The translations under genes and the position numbers were made by a program. The notes beneath the pieces were generated by a model. The model was not told the DNA's origin. It saw only the letters and a program-made list of their open reading frames with translations, and ran no database searches. A DNA stretch of 64,000 bases. Source: Chitinophaga horti. Lineage in GTDB: Bacteria > Bacteroidota > Bacteroidia > Chitinophagales > Chitinophagaceae. Shown in pieces: positions 61,055 through 64,000 of this stretch. Position 1 is the first letter of the stretch. Every line of letters begins with the position of its first letter. The stretch covers positions 4,278,001 to 4,342,000 of the forward strand of contig NZ_CP107006.1 in assembly GCF_022867795.2 (NCBI RefSeq). Direction: 5' to 3'.

Positions 61055-62095
61055 TTAATATTTTATAGCAACTTCAACACTGAGACCGGCGCGGAGCTTG
61101 TCTGCATACTTATCTGCATTATCAAGCAGGATCTTTACAGGTACGCGCTGTACGATCTTTACGAAGTTACCGGTAGCGTTGTCGGGCGGCAGCAGGGAGA
61201 ATTTCGCACCCGTGGCCTGGGAGATTTCCACCACTTTGCCAGTCAGCTTGTCGGCATAACCGTCAATTTCTATTTCAGCTTCCTGACCCAGTTTGATGTT
61301 CGGCAGTTGTGTTTCTTTAAAGTTGGCCACTACGTAAAAGCCAGTACCATCGATCACCGTAAACAGGTTTTGACCCTGTTGTACAAACTGTCCGGCTTCA
61401 ATCGGTTTTCTGCCGATCTTACCATTTGCCGGCGCGATAATATGGGTGTAAGTGAGTTTAAGGGTCGCCTGATCTACCAAAGCCTTTTTGCTGGCCACGA
61501 TCGCTTCCGCCTGTTTGATTTTACTGGCGGCAACGGTAATACCTGCTTTCGACAGTTCAATCTGGTCCAGGGCAGCCTGGTACGTTTTATCGTTGGCCAG
61601 GGAGTTGGCTTTCGTATCGTCGAGCTGGCGGTTCGTGATCGCCTGGTCGTTGAACAGGTTTTGGTCACGGCGGAGGTCGGCGGTAGATTTATCTTTCTTT
61701 ACTAAGGCCACTTGCGCGTTGGTCTGCGACATTTTAAGGGTGGCACCCGCATTGGTCATTGAGGCCTTGGCGGTTTCGAGGTCGGCCAGCGCCTGGGCGT
61801 AATCCGCTTGGGCCTGCTGCAGGGCAATTTTATACTCTTCGTCGTCAATTACCACTAGGGTATCACCTTTCTTAACGGCCCCATAGTCCTGAATATCAAG
61901 GCTTTTCACATAACCTGCCACGCGGGCGATTACCGGGGCTGCATGGCCCTCGATCTGGGCGTTGTCGGTAGTTTCGTGACTCCTGGCGTACATCCAGGTT
62001 TTAATGCCGTATGCTGCACCTGCGATCAAAATCGCGATAAATACGATGCGCATCACTAATTTCCCTTTGCGGGGATTTGCATTTGCTGTTTCCAT
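61055..62095 (-). CDS. HlyD/EmrA-type membrane fusion protein
   Basis: 346 residues. A single N-terminal membrane helix (about 13-33, LVMRIVFIAILIAGAAYGI), a split biotinyl-lipoyl domain (APVIARVAGYVKSLDIQDYGAVKKGD...GKIGRKPIEAGQFVQQGQ), a long alpha-helical hairpin (about 85-205) and a beta-barrel domain. It bridges the inner-membrane pump and TolC. It is the first gene of the efflux operon; a TACTTTTG -7 box and a palindrome lie 38-57 bases upstream, shared with the divergent marR control region. Confidence 0.94.
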   Translation of the reverse strand: METANANPRKGKLVMRIVFIAILIAGAAYGIKTWMYARSHETTDNAQIEGHAAPVIARVAGYVKSLDIQDYGAVKKGDTLVVIDDEEYKIALQQAQADYAQALADLETAKASMTNAGATLKMSQTNAQVALVKKDKSTADLRRDQNLFNDQAITNRQLDDTKANSLANDKTYQAALDQIELSKAGITVAASKIKQAEAIVASKKALVDQATLKLTYTHIIAPANGKIGRKPIEAGQFVQQGQNLFTVIDGTGFYVVANFKETQLPNIKLGQEAEIEIDGYADKLTGKVVEISQATGAKFSLLPPDNATGNFVKIVQRVPVKILLDNADKYADKLRAGLSVEVAIKY

Positions 62096-62132
62096 TGTGC
62101 TTGAATTATGCTTATGTGTGTGTTTGATAACA

Positions 62133-62198
62133 CAAAAGTAAACCTAGTTTACCAAATAGTCGCTTTAGTTGACTATTTTTAATCTAATTTTAATTTTG
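62133..62198. promoter_or_regulatory. Divergent emrA/marR promoters with palindromic operators
   Basis: Leftward: TACTTTTG -7 (62133-62140). Rightward: TTG (62169-62171), 19 bases, TAATTTTG (62191-62198). Palindrome GTAAACCTAGTTTAC (62138-62152) overlaps the leftward -7. An inverted repeat AATAGTC-N9-GACTATT (62155-62177) contains TAGTTGACTA and covers the marR -33. Together these suit repression of both directions by the MarR protein. Confidence 0.7.
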
Positions 62199-62210
62199 TA
62201 CGGTAGCGCT

Positions 62211-62252
62211 ATGAATTGTATGTTGCGCACCCAATCGACAAAAACACGTTAA
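62211..62252 (+). CDS. Possible 13-residue leader peptide before marR
   Basis: ATG 62211 opens a frame reading MNCMLRTQSTKTR and ending in TAA at 62250-62252, 10 bases before the marR start and 12 bases after its -7 box. It would be the first open frame on the marR mRNA. No ribosome-binding site is visible and it may be fortuitous. Confidence 0.25.
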   Translation: MNCMLRTQSTKTR

Positions 62253-62262
62253 AAGACAGCAT

Positions 62263-62733
62263 ATGGCACCAACTCGTGACGAAAAATTACAGGCAATCAT
62301 CTCCCAACGCAGCAGGTCGCTGATAAAGCTGGTAAGCCTTGTGAAGAAAGACATAGAGACCAAACTGATGGACCGCCTCCATTCTATGGGGTACGAAAAC
62401 TTCAAGATGGGCGACATGGTTTGCCTGGCGAACGTGCAATTAGACGGTACGATCAATAATGAACTGGCCAAAAAGGCGAAAATCACCAAACAGGCGATGA
62501 GTAAGGTGGTGAAAAGCCTGGAAACAGAGGGCTACATCTATACGCGCAAGCACGAAACGGATAATCGCGCGTCAGTCATCTATCTCACCGACCGGGGCAA
62601 AGACCTGGCGATTACGGCATTTGAGTGTGTCAGGGAAATACAAGCCGACTATGTAAGCATCATCGGGGAAGATGATTCGGAGAAGCTGCGCGAGATACTG
62701 ACGAAGCTGTTAACTAAACTGGATATGTTATAA
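62263..62733 (+). CDS. MarR-family transcriptional regulator
   Basis: 156 residues. Winged helix-turn-helix of the MarR type: LDGTINNELAKKAKITKQAMSKVVKSLETEGYIYTRKHETDNRASVIYLTDRGKDLA, flanked by dimerisation helices (ISQRSRSLIKLVSLVKKDIE and EKLREILTKLLTKLDML). It is divergent from emrA-emrB-tolC, with palindromes over both promoters, so it most likely represses the efflux operon and itself until a small phenolic or drug-like ligand binds. It converges on the CHAT-domain gene with only a 6-base gap and no terminator. Confidence 0.92.
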   Translation: MAPTRDEKLQAIISQRSRSLIKLVSLVKKDIETKLMDRLHSMGYENFKMGDMVCLANVQLDGTINNELAKKAKITKQAMSKVVKSLETEGYIYTRKHETDNRASVIYLTDRGKDLAITAFECVREIQADYVSIIGEDDSEKLREILTKLLTKLDML

Positions 62734-62739
62734 GCATCC

Positions 62740-64000
62740 TTAATTGTCCGCATACCGCTGCCGGTAAAATACATACCACCACGTCAGCCCACCCGCCAAC
62801 AGCGATAACAACAGGGCCTCCAGCCAGTACATCCATTTTGAATTATTTTTTGCAACGATGATCGCCACGGGATGATGGTGGCCTGCATAGGTTAGCGAAG
62901 CCCAGTAGTACGGCAGCTTTAACAACTGATTATCGTGTGCAGATCGCAACCAGTCTTTCTTTGCATCATGTAACGCAGCCAACGGACTTTCCGCATGTTG
63001 CAGGTGGCGATAAAATGTACCGGTAATACCCGCTGCAGCTGCATCATGTACATTCCATAAACCGGCCACGATACCACCCGCACCGGATGCTGCGAATTCT
63101 CTCGCCAGACTGATAATCCCCTCCCCTTCCGCCAGCATCCCGTCGCCTGTCCGGCACGCACTCAATACAACCAGGCGGGGATGAAACTGTAATCCATACA
63201 ACTCGAATAGGAAAAACTGTCCGTCCGCCAACTCCAGCAACGGTAAATCCTGTTTACCCTGCAACGCTGCGTGCGTTCCCAAATGTAATACTGCCGCCGA
63301 TGCAAAAGCCTTGCGCAAGTTAGCCAGCGACGCTTCCTTTTCACGGAAGAACTGTCCGCCGACGGCCGCACTTACCGCCTCATATTCCTTTTGCACGGCC
63401 GGAATAGGCGGCCGCCCGGCTGTGCCCTGGGCGATAAAAAAGCCTGTCAGGTTAGCCTGTTGGGGCGCTGGCTGTTGTTGCTGCTGCAACCAGGTTTCCA
63501 GGGAGTATGCCAGGCCAATAGGCGCGTGGTGCAGCAGGTAGGGCCAGCGTGCAATGTTGGGCGAATAGATGGAATCGGTTACCAGCGCATCGAAAGGTAA
63601 ATAACCTAACCATCCGTCCGGCACTACGAGACAGCGTTTGCCTGTTACGGGCCGCTGCCAGAGTTGCTGATACAAACGCCATGCAGCCTGATAATAATCC
63701 GATGGCACATTGATCATTGCCTGCGGGCCATTTCGGAAATAAGTGGACACGAAATCCTTTACCTGTCGCTGTATTACCGCCCCACTATCCAGCCGCTGCA
63801 CGCGATGTATTCCTTTGCGATCAAGATCAATGATAAAAATATAGCGCTCGCCGGCAAAGAACGACTTCACGGCGGTTCCTTCCGGCAGTTGTGAAAACAC
63901 ATCCTGCCTGGACCGCTGGTAAAGCATCGGGTATTTCACTTTCAGCTTTTCCTGTAGCAGGGACAACTCGTACGCCACTTCTTTCGCTTCCGATTTGGCC
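62740..64000 (-). CDS. CHAT-domain protein with C-terminal membrane anchor (N-terminal part outside window)
   Basis: At least 420 residues; the frame is open through the right window edge, so the N-terminus is missing. A GTG at 63978 is not the likely start, because the frame continues upstream as KSEAKEV. The CHAT (caspase-like) domain has PFDALV, the histidine in VLHLGTHAALQG and the nucleophile in LVVLSACRTGDG, then GGIVAGLWNVHDAAA. A membrane helix (WMYWLEALLLSLLAGGLTWWYVFY) and short tail end it. Bacterial CHAT proteins often have TPR repeats upstream and act as proteases. The role here is unknown. Confidence 0.88.
   Translation of the reverse strand, partial: AKSEAKEVAYELSLLQEKLKVKYPMLYQRSRQDVFSQLPEGTAVKSFFAGERYIFIIDLDRKGIHRVQRLDSGAVIQRQVKDFVSTYFRNGPQAMINVPSDYYQAAWRLYQQLWQRPVTGKRCLVVPDGWLGYLPFDALVTDSIYSPNIARWPYLLHHAPIGLAYSLETWLQQQQQPAPQQANLTGFFIAQGTAGRPPIPAVQKEYEAVSAAVGGQFFREKEASLANLRKAFASAAVLHLGTHAALQGKQDLPLLELADGQFFLFELYGLQFHPRLVVLSACRTGDGMLAEGEGIISLAREFAASGAGGIVAGLWNVHDAAAAGITGTFYRHLQHAESPLAALHDAKKDWLRSAHDNQLLKLPYYWASLTYAGHHHPVAIIVAKNNSKWMYWLEALLLSLLAGGLTWWYVFYRQRYADN

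Overview
The window is a 64 kb piece of a Bacteroidota chromosome, most likely a Chitinophaga-like member of the Chitinophagaceae. Reasons: two SusC/SusD pairs, a head-GIN (DUF2807) lipoprotein, LytTR two-component genes, a DarA-like (flexirubin/dialkylresorcinol) gene at the left edge, and Bacteroidota-type promoters (TAnnTTTG at -7, often with TTTG or TTG about 19-21 bases upstream) with little Shine-Dalgarno signal. No rRNA, tRNA, CRISPR array, intact insertion sequence or prophage was seen.

Layout. 1-8.8 kb: partial DarA-like gene, head-GIN lipoprotein, guaA, a frameshifted periplasmic-binding lipoprotein, an outer-membrane barrel receptor and a LytTR histidine kinase/regulator pair. 8.8-22.7 kb: a DNA-repair island. 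Ligase-associated exonuclease and ATP-dependent DNA ligase run rightward. A probable leftward operon dinB - dnaE (ImuC-like) - Lhr-type helicase - pdeM phosphoesterase converges on them, with a TauE/SafE permease between. To the right are an SdpI-like protein, a small membrane protein and an HTH-S24 LexA-like repressor. 23-26 kb: aspartate kinase, Ldh-family dehydrogenase, DUF3467. 26-36.8 kb: two tandem susC-susD units, then 1.1 kb without a gene. 36.8-44.6 kb: an envelope gene pair, deoxynucleoside kinase, trpS, gatC, a LolD/MacB-type ATPase, a PduO-type adenosyltransferase and tyrS. 44.6-58 kb: phosphoesterase, paired amidohydrolases, a Spy-like protein, a Gfo/Idh/MocA plus HEAT-DUF1080 operon, glycerate kinase and mannonate dehydratase. 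58-62.7 kb: emrA-emrB-tolC efflux operon divergent from marR. Right edge: a partial CHAT-domain protein.

The most notable system is the repair island. The promoter of the LexA-like repressor gene and the promoter of the dinB operon each carry two copies of one 13-bp palindrome, CTAA-N5-TTAG, and one copy is identical at both places. This points to an autoregulated, self-cleaving HTH-S24 repressor controlling translesion polymerases together with the Lhr-helicase/PdeM repair genes: an SOS-like circuit with its own operator. Other points are decayed copies of the pdeM 3' end, a shared leader-like motif, 11-bp phased tandem arrays, a dispersed inverted-end intergenic repeat, a homopolymer frameshift in a lipoprotein gene, and palindromic operators between marR and emrA.
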